NCBI GenBank assembly: GCA_003577005.1
Contig: QEUW01000095.1
Location: forward strand, 1-20,244
Reading direction: 5' to 3'
DNA: 20,244 nucleotides
From: Chloroflexota bacterium
GTDB taxonomy: Bacteria > Chloroflexota > Anaerolineae > Caldilineales > Caldilineaceae
The position numbers were made by a program, and so were the translations under genes. Below the pieces are notes generated by a model that was given only the letters and a program-made list of their open reading frames with translations, did not search any database and was not told the origin of the DNA. Below are positions 13,762-20,244 of the stretch, one piece after another. Numbering within the stretch: position 1 is the first letter of the stretch; each line of letters begins with the position of its first letter.

Positions 13762-15162
13762 TTACCAGAGCGAGCGAATCCGGTCTGCCTGTTCCTGCAC
13801 CCGCTGGGCGCTGGACTGAGCGAGGGATGACGCACGGTAGACGGTGGACGGTGGGCCTTCCCTCTGTTGCGCCCGCAAGGCGTGACGGCGGACGGCGGTG
13901 TTGCCGGTGGGGACAAGCGCGCCGTGTTCGCCGCTAAAGTGGTGGATGGACTTCCCCTGAAAGCGCTCGTGGGTAAAGAGTTCGATATTGTGGCGTGTCT
14001 GCCGGTATTGGGCCAGGTCGGCCAGGATTTCGCCGATGACGCTGCCAAATTTGAAGCCATGCCCCGAACAGGCCGAAGCGTAGCTGACCTGCGGATATTC
14101 CGGGTGCAGGTCGAGCAGAAAGTGGCCGTCGGGCGCATTGGTGAAGAGACAGGCCTTGAGCGTCATCGTCGGCCCGGTGGCCTGCGGGAAATAGCGCGCC
14201 ACACATTCGCGGAGAATCGCCTCATCGTCGGGCGTCACCTCGCGGCTTAACGCATCGGCGTGGCCGGTCTCGTGCAGGTGATGGTATTTGCCGATCTTGA
14301 AGCCGGGCACGGCGTGAACGGGAAAACCATAAAAGCGCCCTTCGTCCACCAGCAGGTTAAAAACGGGAAAGTTATCCAGGCGAAAATATTCCGGCCGCCC
14401 CGGTTGGAACCAGGCCAGCGCCTGGCGTTCGGGCACGACCAGCCCGCGCAGAAAGCGTAACAGGTCGTCATTCCACGCACCGGCGGTGACGACCAGGGAA
14501 TCGGCCTCATAGATGGCCCGCTCGGTGCGGACGCGCACGCCTTCGCCGTGGAGCAGCGGCGCCCAGTCGATCACCGCCTCGCGCCCGTGGATCTCGGCGC
14601 CGTGTTTCATGGCCTCAAAGCAATAGGCGATGATGCATTTTTCCGGCGCCAGAAAGCCCCCGTCGGGCTGGTAGAGCGCCATGATCTCGTGGGGCAACTG
14701 GTAGCCGGGGAAGCGTCGCGCCAGCTCCAACCCGGTCAGCGCCTCGTGTTCCAGCTCATATTCCATGGCTGAGCGCAGCGCGCCCTTGAAGACCCAACTG
14801 TCCGCCGGGCCGATGTCAAGCGAGCCGGTGACATAGAGCAGCTTTTCGCCGGCGCGTTCTTCGATCTCGCGCCAGAGTTCGTACGAGCGTTTGAGCAGCA
14901 TCACATACGACGGGTGCTCGTAGTAGGGCATACGGATGATGCGTGTATAACCGTGCGACGACCCCATGTCGTGGGGAATGTCGAAGCGCTCCAGCCCCAG
15001 CACCCGTTGCCCGCGCCGGGCGAGGTAGTAGGCCGTGGCGCTGCCCATCGCGCCCATGCCGATGACGATGGTGTTGTAGCGCTTCTCGTAGACACGGTTG
15101 CTGCGTGTCCAGGCGGAATGGAACGTCCTGTTATCGGCTTGAATCGTCATAGGTCGGGCCAT
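13762..15162 (-). CDS. Monomeric sarcosine oxidase/N-methyl-amino-acid oxidase-like flavoenzyme
   Basis: A 466-residue FAD enzyme of the DAO superfamily, closest to monomeric sarcosine oxidase and N-methyltryptophan oxidase, which oxidise N-methyl amines to the amine, formaldehyde and H2O2. Seen: dinucleotide motif GMGAMG (35-40); SSHGYTRIIR (68-77); Lys289 in GFKIG, matching the oxygen-activating Lys of MSOX; Cys338 in KACLFTNAPDGHF, matching the Cys that binds FAD covalently; and CSGHGFKFGSVIGE near 366-379. ATG 15162 shares one base with the stop of the GcvT-like gene (TGATG), with AGGA upstream, implying coupling; GTG 15165 is an alternative. After about residue 404 there is an extra tail of about 60 residues that the family lacks, partly encoded by tandem heptamers. 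Substrate may be sarcosine, dimethylglycine or another methylated amine. Confidence 0.88.
   Translation of the reverse strand: MARPMTIQADNRTFHSAWTRSNRVYEKRYNTIVIGMGAMGSATAYYLARRGQRVLGLERFDIPHDMGSSHGYTRIIRMPYYEHPSYVMLLKRSYELWREIEERAGEKLLYVTGSLDIGPADSWVFKGALRSAMEYELEHEALTGLELARRFPGYQLPHEIMALYQPDGGFLAPEKCIIAYCFEAMKHGAEIHGREAVIDWAPLLHGEGVRVRTERAIYEADSLVVTAGAWNDDLLRFLRGLVVPERQALAWFQPGRPEYFRLDNFPVFNLLVDEGRFYGFPVHAVPGFKIGKYHHLHETGHADALSREVTPDDEAILRECVARYFPQATGPTMTLKACLFTNAPDGHFLLDLHPEYPQVSYASACSGHGFKFGSVIGEILADLAQYRQTRHNIELFTHERFQGKSIHHFSGEHGALVPTGNTAVRRHALRAQQREGPPSTVYRASSLAQSSAQRVQEQADRIRSLW
13834..13898. repeat. Tandem ACGNNNN heptamers inside a coding tail
   Basis: Three head-to-tail heptamers, ACGGTAG-ACGGTGG-ACGGTGG (13834-13854), and two more, ACGGCGG-ACGGCGG (13885-13898), lie within the 3' part of the sarcosine-oxidase-like gene. 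Read on the minus strand they supply part of its extra C-terminal tail (PPSTVYR). They resemble the heptamers at 1447 and, by the leading ACG, those at 16405. Confidence 0.7.
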
Positions 15163-16391
15163 CACTTTTTTCCTGTCGCCCGTTGCGGGGTGTCGCCGGC
15201 TTTTGCTCTCATGCGGGCGCCCGATGGGTCGAAAAAGGGCGTCTGGGCCACCGTGGCCACAATAGGACGACCGGCCATTTCAACAATCACCCGGGCGCCG
15301 GGCCAGGCATGGCTGGTGCGCACGTAACCCAGCGCCAGCGTCTTGCCCACCGAGTAGCCGATCATGCTGGAGGTGATCCGTCCAATTTGCTCACCGGGCG
15401 TAGCAGCTTCGGCCTGCTCACCCGCCTCGCCCCCGCTCTTGCGGCGGCGGCGGAAGGTGGCCACATCGCCGATGCTGTAGATAGGGTCGCCCGCACTGGC
15501 CGGGGTGGGGCTATCCAGGAGCAGACCCACCCACCGTTCCTGGATGCCGCTCTCCTGCACCCGCAACAGCGCCTCGCGGCCGATGAACACGCGCTTCTCA
15601 AAGCGGATCCAGCGGTCGAGGCCGACGTGGAAGGGCGTGACTTCCTCGCTAATGTCCGGCCCGTAGAGCGGGAAGGCCTTTTCGATGCGCAGGCTCTGCA
15701 TGGCCAGCGCACCGTAGGGTTGTAAGCCAAACACCTTCCCTTCCCGTAACAGAAACTCCCACACTGCCCCGGCATCCTCGGCGGGGATATACAATTCGTA
15801 GCCCAGTTCGCCGGTGTAACCACTGCGCGAGAGAATCAGGTCGGTGTCGTTGATTGTCGCGGGTGTGAACCGGAAGAAGGGCATGGTGTTGAGATCGGCA
15901 TTTTCGACAACGGTGCGTAAGAACTCGCGCGAGCGCGGCCCCTGTATCACTGCCAGCGCCACCGCCGCCGAGATTTCGGTTACATAGGCGCTCGCACCCA
16001 CGGCGTGTTCGGCGATCCAGCGCACGGCCTGTTTGCGCGGGGCCGAACTGGTGACGATCATAAAATGTTCGTCGTTGAACTTGTAGACTGTCAGGTCATC
16101 AACGATACCGCCCTCCTCGTTGCACATGGTCGTGTAGCGCATCTGGCCCGGCTCCATATTCTGGATCTCATTGACCACGAGGCGGTTGATCAGCCGCTCG
16201 GCGCCGGGGCCTTTGATGTCCACCTCACCCATGGATGAAATGTCTTGCATCCCCACATTGGTGCGCGTATTGAGATGTTCCTCGCGGGCCGACGTATAGG
16301 CGTCGGGAAACATATAATCGCCGCCGCCCTTGACCAGCAAGCCGGCGTGACGCAGGTGGTAATCATAGAAGGGGGAACGGCGTTCGGGCAT
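15162..16391 (-). CDS. GcvT-like folate-dependent aminomethyltransferase
   Basis: A 409-residue protein of the GcvT/T-protein family, which transfers one-carbon units to tetrahydrofolate. Family signatures: the conserved acidic motif NEEGGIVDDL (91-100), RSGYTGELGYEL (189-200), GLQPYGALAMQSLRIEKAFPL in the folate domain (from 222), and a C-terminal barrel with IGYSVGKTLALGYVR. A low-complexity insert (about 314-335, Arg-rich then Gly/Glu/Ala) splits that barrel and is not usual. ATG 16391 is chosen because GGAG sits eight to nine bases upstream; the open frame reaches 16454 but that part is made of repeat DNA. Gene neighbours (sarcosine-oxidase-like downstream with 1-nt overlap, MttB-like upstream) suggest it captures methyl or methylene groups released by demethylation rather than serving the glycine cleavage system; no gcvH or gcvP is present. 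Confidence 0.87.
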   Translation of the reverse strand: MPERRSPFYDYHLRHAGLLVKGGGDYMFPDAYTSAREEHLNTRTNVGMQDISSMGEVDIKGPGAERLINRLVVNEIQNMEPGQMRYTTMCNEEGGIVDDLTVYKFNDEHFMIVTSSAPRKQAVRWIAEHAVGASAYVTEISAAVALAVIQGPRSREFLRTVVENADLNTMPFFRFTPATINDTDLILSRSGYTGELGYELYIPAEDAGAVWEFLLREGKVFGLQPYGALAMQSLRIEKAFPLYGPDISEEVTPFHVGLDRWIRFEKRVFIGREALLRVQESGIQERWVGLLLDSPTPASAGDPIYSIGDVATFRRRRKSGGEAGEQAEAATPGEQIGRITSSMIGYSVGKTLALGYVRTSHAWPGARVIVEMAGRPIVATVAQTPFFDPSGARMRAKAGDTPQRATGKK

Positions 16392-16404
16392 AGAATGGGC
16401 TCCG

Positions 16405-16460
16405 TAATGCGTGATGCGTAATGCGTAAGTTGTGAACAATGACTCACTCATCACGCATCA
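16405..16460. repeat. Heptamer repeat forming an imperfect hairpin
   Basis: TAATGCG-TGATGCG-TAATGCG (16405-16425) faces the inverted copies CTCATCA-CGCATCA (16447-16460). The arms 16412-16431 and 16441-16460 pair at 17 of 20 positions. Read from the minus strand the units are ACGCATY heptamers. The element lies in the 86-nt gap between the Uma2 and GcvT-like genes and could affect the relative expression of the two. Confidence 0.65.
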
Positions 16461-16477
16461 CACGGACAATGAATCTA

Positions 16478-17260
16478 CTATTTGCCAGTTGTCTTGCGTC
16501 GCAGCTCTTCGAGTTCGGCACGCAGGCGGGCCACCTCAGCCTCGGCGCTGTCAGCACGCTGGGCTTCGGTCTGGGCGCGTTGGGCTTCAACTTCGGCGCG
16601 TTGGGCCTCGGCTTCGGCACGCCCAAGTGCTTCGGCTATCTCCTCGACCGCCTCATCCAATGTAGGCAACGCTTGCCCGGTGTTTGGATCGAACAGCCGC
16701 AGCATGTGGTACTCCGGGCGCAGCAAGAGCTGAAGTTCTTCACTGTAAACCGTACCGTCGTGCTCATGCGGAACCGGTGTGTAGAAGTCTTCCAGCAGGC
16801 GAAAGCCCTGGAGCTGTGGGTTGAGATAGTCGCCTTCGGGGTCAAAGAGAAAGTATTCCTGCACCCCCAGCATCTCATAGAGCGCCCGCTTGTCGCCCAA
16901 GTCTTCGCGGCGGGTGCTGCGCGAGGTGATTTCAAAGACAACACAGGGCGCAACCCCCTCTTCCCACAGCTTGTAGATGCGGCGGTCATGACCGGACACC
17001 CCTTTAACCACATAGACATCCGGTGAGACAAAGACACGCGGGTTGCCCTCTTCGTAGTAGAAGAGATTGTTGGCCGCCACATAGACATCTTCCACTCGCC
17101 GGAAAAAGTGACGGAGCGCCTGGCGCAGATAGAGAATGACTGTAATATGGAAGTCTGTCTCACCCAAGGGTTTGCCATCGCTTTCTGGATAGTATACTTC
17201 CAGGGCGGAAGTATCAGGGGTGATTTGTTCGACCGGATCGAAAACAGAGGCATTCTGCAT
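16478..17260 (-). CDS. Uma2-family PD-(D/E)XK nuclease-like protein with coiled-coil tail
   Basis: A 260-residue Uma2 (DUF820) protein, a restriction-endonuclease fold common in cyanobacteria and Chloroflexota, with no settled biological role. The YPESDGKPLGET start (24-35) is typical. Active-site candidates are Asp81 in VSPDVYVV, Glu110 in VVFEITSRSTRREDLGDK and Lys124 in DKRALYEMLGVQEYFLFDP. The last 47 residues are seven-residue repeats (RAEAEAQ type) forming a coiled coil. ATG 17260 has GGGAGA eight bases upstream. It sits between the MttB-like and GcvT-like genes on the same strand, an odd place for a nuclease; it may be a passenger. Confidence 0.9.
   Translation of the reverse strand: MQNASVFDPVEQITPDTSALEVYYPESDGKPLGETDFHITVILYLRQALRHFFRRVEDVYVAANNLFYYEEGNPRVFVSPDVYVVKGVSGHDRRIYKLWEEGVAPCVVFEITSRSTRREDLGDKRALYEMLGVQEYFLFDPEGDYLNPQLQGFRLLEDFYTPVPHEHDGTVYSEELQLLLRPEYHMLRLFDPNTGQALPTLDEAVEEIAEALGRAEAEAQRAEVEAQRAQTEAQRADSAEAEVARLRAELEELRRKTTGK
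16538..16621 (-). repeat. 21-nt tandem repeat encoding coiled-coil heptads
   Basis: Four 21-nt units encode RAEAEAQ, RAEVEAQ, RAQTEAQ and RADSAEA (residues 214-241 of the Uma2 protein). The near-identical codons in the first three point to slippage or unequal-crossover growth. Unit number may vary between strains. Confidence 0.75.
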
Positions 17261-17284
17261 TGCAATGGTCTCCCATATTTGTCT

Positions 17285-17407
17285 TCAGAGCAAGCGTGCC
17301 AGAACCTCATCGGGAACCTGACTGCGTAGCTGCGGATACCGTTCGAGGATGCGGGCGATGTCGGTCAGTAAGGCAAACAGTTGCTCGATCAGGTTCGACT
17401 TGTCCAT
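17285..17407 (-). CDS. Possible 40-residue protein
   Basis: ATG 17407 to the stop at 17285 encodes a 40-residue, mostly helical, Leu-rich peptide (ending RSQVPDEVLARLL). It lies between the MttB-like gene (49 nt before) and the Uma2 gene (24 nt after) on the same strand. The ribosome site is weak (TTGGAAA). The composition looks protein-like and similar short tails occur beside Uma2 genes in my general impression, but no family is recognised. It could be chance or a leader peptide. Confidence 0.4.
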   Translation of the reverse strand: MDKSNLIEQLFALLTDIARILERYPQLRSQVPDEVLARLL

Positions 17408-17456
17408 CGTGACGTTTTCCAATAGGTGAGAGCCTGCACTGCCGGTCTCCTTCTTA

Positions 17457-18989
17457 TCAATCGAAGCCAAGCTGGCGTTTGCGCCGTTGCATGAAATCGA
17501 GCAGCTCCGCTTCGACCGTCGGGTCCAGAGCGGGGGGTTGGTAGTCGGCCAGCACTTTCTTCCACTTGCGGTTGGCCCGCTGCGCCGTATCGAGCGAACC
17601 GTCGAGCTCCCACTGTTCCGCCGAATTGTAGTCGAAGAGCTCGGCCCGGTAAAAGGCGGTGCGAAAGTGGCGCATAGTGTGCTGTGTGCCCAAGAAGTGA
17701 CCTCCCGGCGCCACCTCTTGCATAGCGTCAAAAGCAAACGCTTCGTCAGAGAGGTCGATCCCCTTCGCCCAAACATGATACATCCCCAGCATCTCACAGT
17801 CGAGGACAAACTTCTCATACCCGGCGGTGAGACCATTTTCCAGCCAGCCGGCGGCGTGAAGGACAAAGTTGACCTGGCTGAGCACCGTCGGCAACATCAC
17901 CTGGATCGACTCGTAGCCGGCCTGGGCATCGGTAATTTTGGAACTAGAGAAGGCGCCGCCGCTGCGGAAGGGAAGCCCATAGAAATCGGCCATCTGGCGA
18001 CCGACGACGAGCGCAAGCTGGCTCTCTGGTGAGCCAAAGACCGGGGCGCCGCTTTGCAAATCGATGTTGGTCATAAACGAGCCGTAGATCACCGGCGTCC
18101 CCGGGTTGATCATCTGCACCAGCGCAATACCGGCCAATGCTTCGGCGTTCTGGAGCGCCAGCGTGCCGGCCAGGCTGACGGGCGACATCGCACCGGCCAT
18201 GAGAAATGGGGTGATAAGCAACGCCTGGCGCGCCCTGGCATAGACTTTGATGGCGCCCAACATGCGGTCGTCGTAGCGTCGCGGGCTGCTCACGTTGATG
18301 AGCGAGAGCAGCGCCGGCTGTTCGCGGATGCGCTCTTTGCCAAAGACGATTTCAGCCATTGTCACGCTGTCTTCGGCATTCTCTTTGGCCGTCACCGAAC
18401 CCATAAAGGCCTTATCGCTGTACTTGATATGGGCGAAGAGCATATCGAGATGGCGCGTGGGCACCGGTTCGTCGGTCGGCTCCACCACCGTACCCCCGGA
18501 GTGGTGAAGATAGGGGGTGGCATAGGTGAGCTTGACAAAATTCTGAAAATCTTCCAGCTTTGCCTCGCGGCGCCCCCGATCCAGGTCGATGACAAAGGGT
18601 GGGCCATAGACTGGCGCAAAGACGGCTCGGTTGCCCCCGATCACGACGTTGTTGGCCGGATTGCGCGCCAGTTGCGTAAACTCGCCGGGCGCAAGGCCCA
18701 CATAGCGCATGAGCACCTCTTCGCTAAAGTAGGCCGTATCGCCGACAACCTTGACGCCGTGCTCTGCCAGGATGGCGCGCACCTCTTCGTCATAAAAGTC
18801 GATGCCCAATTCGCCGAGGATCTTCATCGACTGGTCGTGGATGCGTTGCAGCGCCCCTCGTTCGACAAGCTGGTAGCGGGGCGTCTGGTAGGTAATCGGT
18901 TGCATGAGTGGCGCCGCAGCGGCGTCGCGTTGGCGTTCACGGCGTTCGCGGCGACGGTCGGTGTCGCGCCGGGTCTGGACGGCGGTCAT
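17457..18989 (-). CDS. MttB-superfamily methyltransferase (non-pyrrolysine type)
   Basis: A 510-residue member of the trimethylamine methyltransferase (MttB/MtgB) superfamily, moving a methyl group from a quaternary or tertiary amine to a corrinoid protein. Typical stretches: ALQRIHDQSMKILGELGIDF (43-62), GGTVVEPTDEPVPTRHLDML, and a long TIM-barrel region (LSLINVSSPRRYDDRML, GAMSPVSLAGTLALQNAEAL). The C-terminal part has EVAPGGHFLGTQHTMRHFRT. The frame is uninterrupted, with no amber codon, so it is the non-pyrrolysine type, some of which use glycine betaine. ATG 18989 has GAAGGAGTG upstream. The N-terminal 27 residues are basic and disordered. It heads the minus-strand operon. No MttC-like corrinoid protein or activase is in the window, so partners must be elsewhere. 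Confidence 0.9.
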   Translation of the reverse strand: MTAVQTRRDTDRRRERRERQRDAAAAPLMQPITYQTPRYQLVERGALQRIHDQSMKILGELGIDFYDEEVRAILAEHGVKVVGDTAYFSEEVLMRYVGLAPGEFTQLARNPANNVVIGGNRAVFAPVYGPPFVIDLDRGRREAKLEDFQNFVKLTYATPYLHHSGGTVVEPTDEPVPTRHLDMLFAHIKYSDKAFMGSVTAKENAEDSVTMAEIVFGKERIREQPALLSLINVSSPRRYDDRMLGAIKVYARARQALLITPFLMAGAMSPVSLAGTLALQNAEALAGIALVQMINPGTPVIYGSFMTNIDLQSGAPVFGSPESQLALVVGRQMADFYGLPFRSGGAFSSSKITDAQAGYESIQVMLPTVLSQVNFVLHAAGWLENGLTAGYEKFVLDCEMLGMYHVWAKGIDLSDEAFAFDAMQEVAPGGHFLGTQHTMRHFRTAFYRAELFDYNSAEQWELDGSLDTAQRANRKWKKVLADYQPPALDPTVEAELLDFMQRRKRQLGFD

Positions 18990-19001
18990 GGGTACACTCC
19001 T

Positions 19002-19121
19002 TCAAACAGTCTTGCTAAACTCATCCTGAAAATGGCGGACGTGGGTCCGCATCAGCTCAGCAGCACAGTCACTGTCGCCGTTGCGGATCGCGATGTCGGC
19101 AACATAGATATTCAACAGGTG
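19002..19121 (-). pseudogene. C-terminal remnant of a GntR/FCD-family regulator
   Basis: On the minus strand the frame ending at TGA 19002-19004 reads YVADIAIRNGDSDCAAELM then RTHVRHFQDEFSKTV. This matches the last helices of FadR-type FCD domains (pattern A.AI.NGD...A..LMR.H...). Upstream the frame is closed by TGA at 19122-19124, and no start or DNA-binding domain remains. It ends 12 nt before the MttB-like gene, as an intact regulator of that operon might have done. The family match is judged by eye. Confidence 0.55.
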
Positions 19122-19130
19122 TCACACCTG
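19116..19130. promoter_or_regulatory. 15-bp operator-like palindrome
   Basis: CAGGTGT-C-ACACCTG has perfect 7-bp arms around one base. It lies where the GntR remnant breaks off, between the divergent MttB-like operon and glyQ, and could bind a dimeric regulator of either. No bound protein is known. Confidence 0.35.
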
Positions 19131-19417
19131 GCATCCTGTGTCGTTGCGCTTGAACAGGTGAGAGGGAAGTAGGCTGTAACATTGAACTGATATTTCACAA
19201 GACAGCGCGATCATAAGCGCAGCGGGCAGGAAAAGTCAAATCGTTTATGAGAAAGCCCGCTCTGTTTCTGCCCAGCAACCGCCGTTTTTGACATCCGGCA
19301 GTGAAACCGCCAAAATGGGGACAAATAACACCAATCGCGCAAAGATACAGAGCGAGCAGCAGACAAACGTTTCGCCCTTGTATCTCTGCGTTTCATTTTC
19401 GTCGAAAAGAGTCTCTT
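19131..19417. repeat. glyQ upstream region with an inverted repeat
   Basis: No gene is seen here. CGCAAAGATACA (19338-19349) faces TGTATCTCTGCG (19379-19390), pairing at 11 of 12 positions; AGCGGGC (19219) and GCCCGCT (19254) give a second, shorter pair. The stem at 19338 ends 27 nt before glyQ and could form in its leader. No T-box core motif was found. Confidence 0.45.
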
Positions 19418-20244
19418 ATGGCTAAGCCACCGTCCATGCAAGAAGTAATCCGCCGGCTGAATGACTACTGGAGCGCTCGCGGCTGCACTATCTGGCAACC
19501 CTACAGCGAAAAGGTCGGCGCCGGCACCATGAACCCGGCCACAGTCCTGCGCGTTCTCGGCCCTGAGCCGTGGAATGTCGCCTATGTCGAGCCCTCCTAC
19601 CGGGCCGACGATGGCCGCTACGCCGAAAACCCGAACCGCATGCAGATGCACAACCAGTACCAGGTCATCCTCAAACCCGACCCTGGCAACCCCCAGGAGC
19701 TCTATCTGGGCAGCCTGGAGGCTATCGGGCTCGACCGGACGCGCCACGACATCCGCTTTGTCGAAGACAACTGGGAGTCGCCTGCCCTGGGCGCCTGGGG
19801 GCTGGGCTGGGAGGTCTGGCTCGATGGCCAGGAGATCACCCAGTTCACTTACTTCCAGCAGGCCGGCAGCCTGCCGCTCGACCCGGTGAGTGTCGAGATC
19901 ACCTATGGTCTCGACCGCATCACCATGTATCTGCAAAACAAAACTCAGGTGTGGGACATCGATGTGGACGGTGTTCACACCTTTGCTGAAGTCTACAAAG
20001 ACGCCGAAGTCGAGAATTGTGTCTACAACTATGAAATTGCCGATGTCGAACGGCTCAAACTCCTTTTTGATCTCTACCACGCCGAGGCCGACGCCTGCAT
20101 CAAACGTGGGTTGATCAACCCGGCCTACGACTATATCCTGCGCCAGAGCCAGACCTTCAACCTGCTCGACGCCCGCGGCGCTATCGGCGTCACCGAGCGC
20201 GCCAAATTCTTTGGCGCCATGCGCACCCAATCCCGCGCCGTGGC
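19418..20244 (+). CDS. glyQ: Glycyl-tRNA synthetase alpha chain (partial, runs off the window)
   Basis: The first 275 codons of GlyQ, the catalytic alpha subunit of the bacterial alpha2beta2 glycyl-tRNA synthetase, which charges tRNA-Gly with glycine in the cytoplasm. Family stretches are almost unbroken: [124 protein letters not shown] and [22 protein letters not shown] 19418 matches the usual N-terminus; AAAAGAG precedes it by six bases. The family is about 290-300 residues, so little is missing unless alpha and beta are fused, which the window cannot show. It is divergent from the MttB-like operon. Confidence 0.97.
   Translation, partial: MAKPPSMQEVIRRLNDYWSARGCTIWQPYSEKVGAGTMNPATVLRVLGPEPWNVAYVEPSYRADDGRYAENPNRMQMHNQYQVILKPDPGNPQELYLGSLEAIGLDRTRHDIRFVEDNWESPALGAWGLGWEVWLDGQEITQFTYFQQAGSLPLDPVSVEITYGLDRITMYLQNKTQVWDIDVDGVHTFAEVYKDAEVENCVYNYEIADVERLKLLFDLYHAEADACIKRGLINPAYDYILRQSQTFNLLDARGAIGVTERAKFFGAMRTQSRAV

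Noticed and set aside
17408..17866. Upstream extension of the 40-residue frame to 193 codons
   Set aside because: It overlaps the MttB-like coding region in another frame and looks like shadow sequence; only the part after 17407 lies outside that gene.
17457..18989. Pyrrolysine (amber read-through) in the MttB-like gene
   Set aside because: The frame is continuous and ends at TGA with no internal TAG, so it is the non-pyrrolysine type.
18054..19172. 372-codon open frame opposite the MttB-like gene
   Set aside because: His/Arg/Asp-rich antisense composition, no ribosome site, and it covers a well-supported gene.
19131..19417. T-box riboswitch ahead of glyQ
   Set aside because: No T-box core (TGGNACCGCG-like) or specifier stem could be found; only a simple inverted repeat.
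19211..20230. 339-codon open frame on the minus strand opposite glyQ
   Set aside because: glyQ is unmistakable on the plus strand; the minus frame shows no family pattern.
1..20244. CRISPR array, tRNA or rRNA genes
   Set aside because: No regularly spaced direct repeats with unique spacers and no tRNA cloverleaf or rRNA stretch were seen; the tandem repeats have no spacers.

Overview
The window is GC-rich bacterial chromosome with closely packed genes. It has large SARP/BTAD-AAA-TPR regulators, Uma2-type nucleases, type II toxin-antitoxin (TA) pairs, methylamine/betaine-type demethylation genes and many short intergenic repeats. This mix is typical of Chloroflexota (Anaerolineae/Caldilineae-like). 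That assignment is inference from gene content and style; no rRNA or phylogenetic marker was compared.

Layout. 155-1414 (+) encodes a secreted protein of unknown function. 1415-1711 is a non-coding, repeat-rich zone between convergent genes. 1712-4372 (-) is a sugar-acid type operon: a glucarate-dehydratase-like enolase-superfamily enzyme first, then a YefM/YoeB TA pair with its own promoter and operator, then an RraA/HMG-aldolase-like protein. 4373-6290 (+) holds a divergent promoter region and an amidase-signature hydrolase, ending at a 46-bp perfect palindrome. 6381-8636 (-) holds an FAD-dependent class B-type monooxygenase followed by an alpha/beta hydrolase with an Asp nucleophile. Divergent from them is a 1212-residue SARP/BTAD-AAA-TPR regulator (8804-12442, +), then a Phd/YefM antitoxin and PIN-domain toxin pair (12501-13111, +).

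13125-18989 (-) reads as one long operon: an MttB-superfamily methyltransferase, a possible 40-residue protein, a Uma2 nuclease with a coiled-coil tail, a GcvT-like folate protein, a monomeric-sarcosine-oxidase-like flavoenzyme and a lipoprotein, closed by a clear intrinsic terminator. The methyltransferase, GcvT-like protein and sarcosine-oxidase-like protein together suggest stepwise N-demethylation of a quaternary or methylated amine such as glycine betaine. No corrinoid protein or reductive activase lies in the window. Just upstream is what looks like the C-terminal remnant of a GntR/FCD regulator. The window ends inside glyQ (glycyl-tRNA synthetase alpha chain, +).

The least expected features are three: (i) a 29-bp perfect palindrome carrying two TGTACA hexamers over the -10 box of the YefM/YoeB promoter; (ii) a family of tandem 7-nt repeats, all of the form ACGNNNN, at three places, one of them inside a coding tail; (iii) long perfect inverted repeats between both convergent gene pairs.
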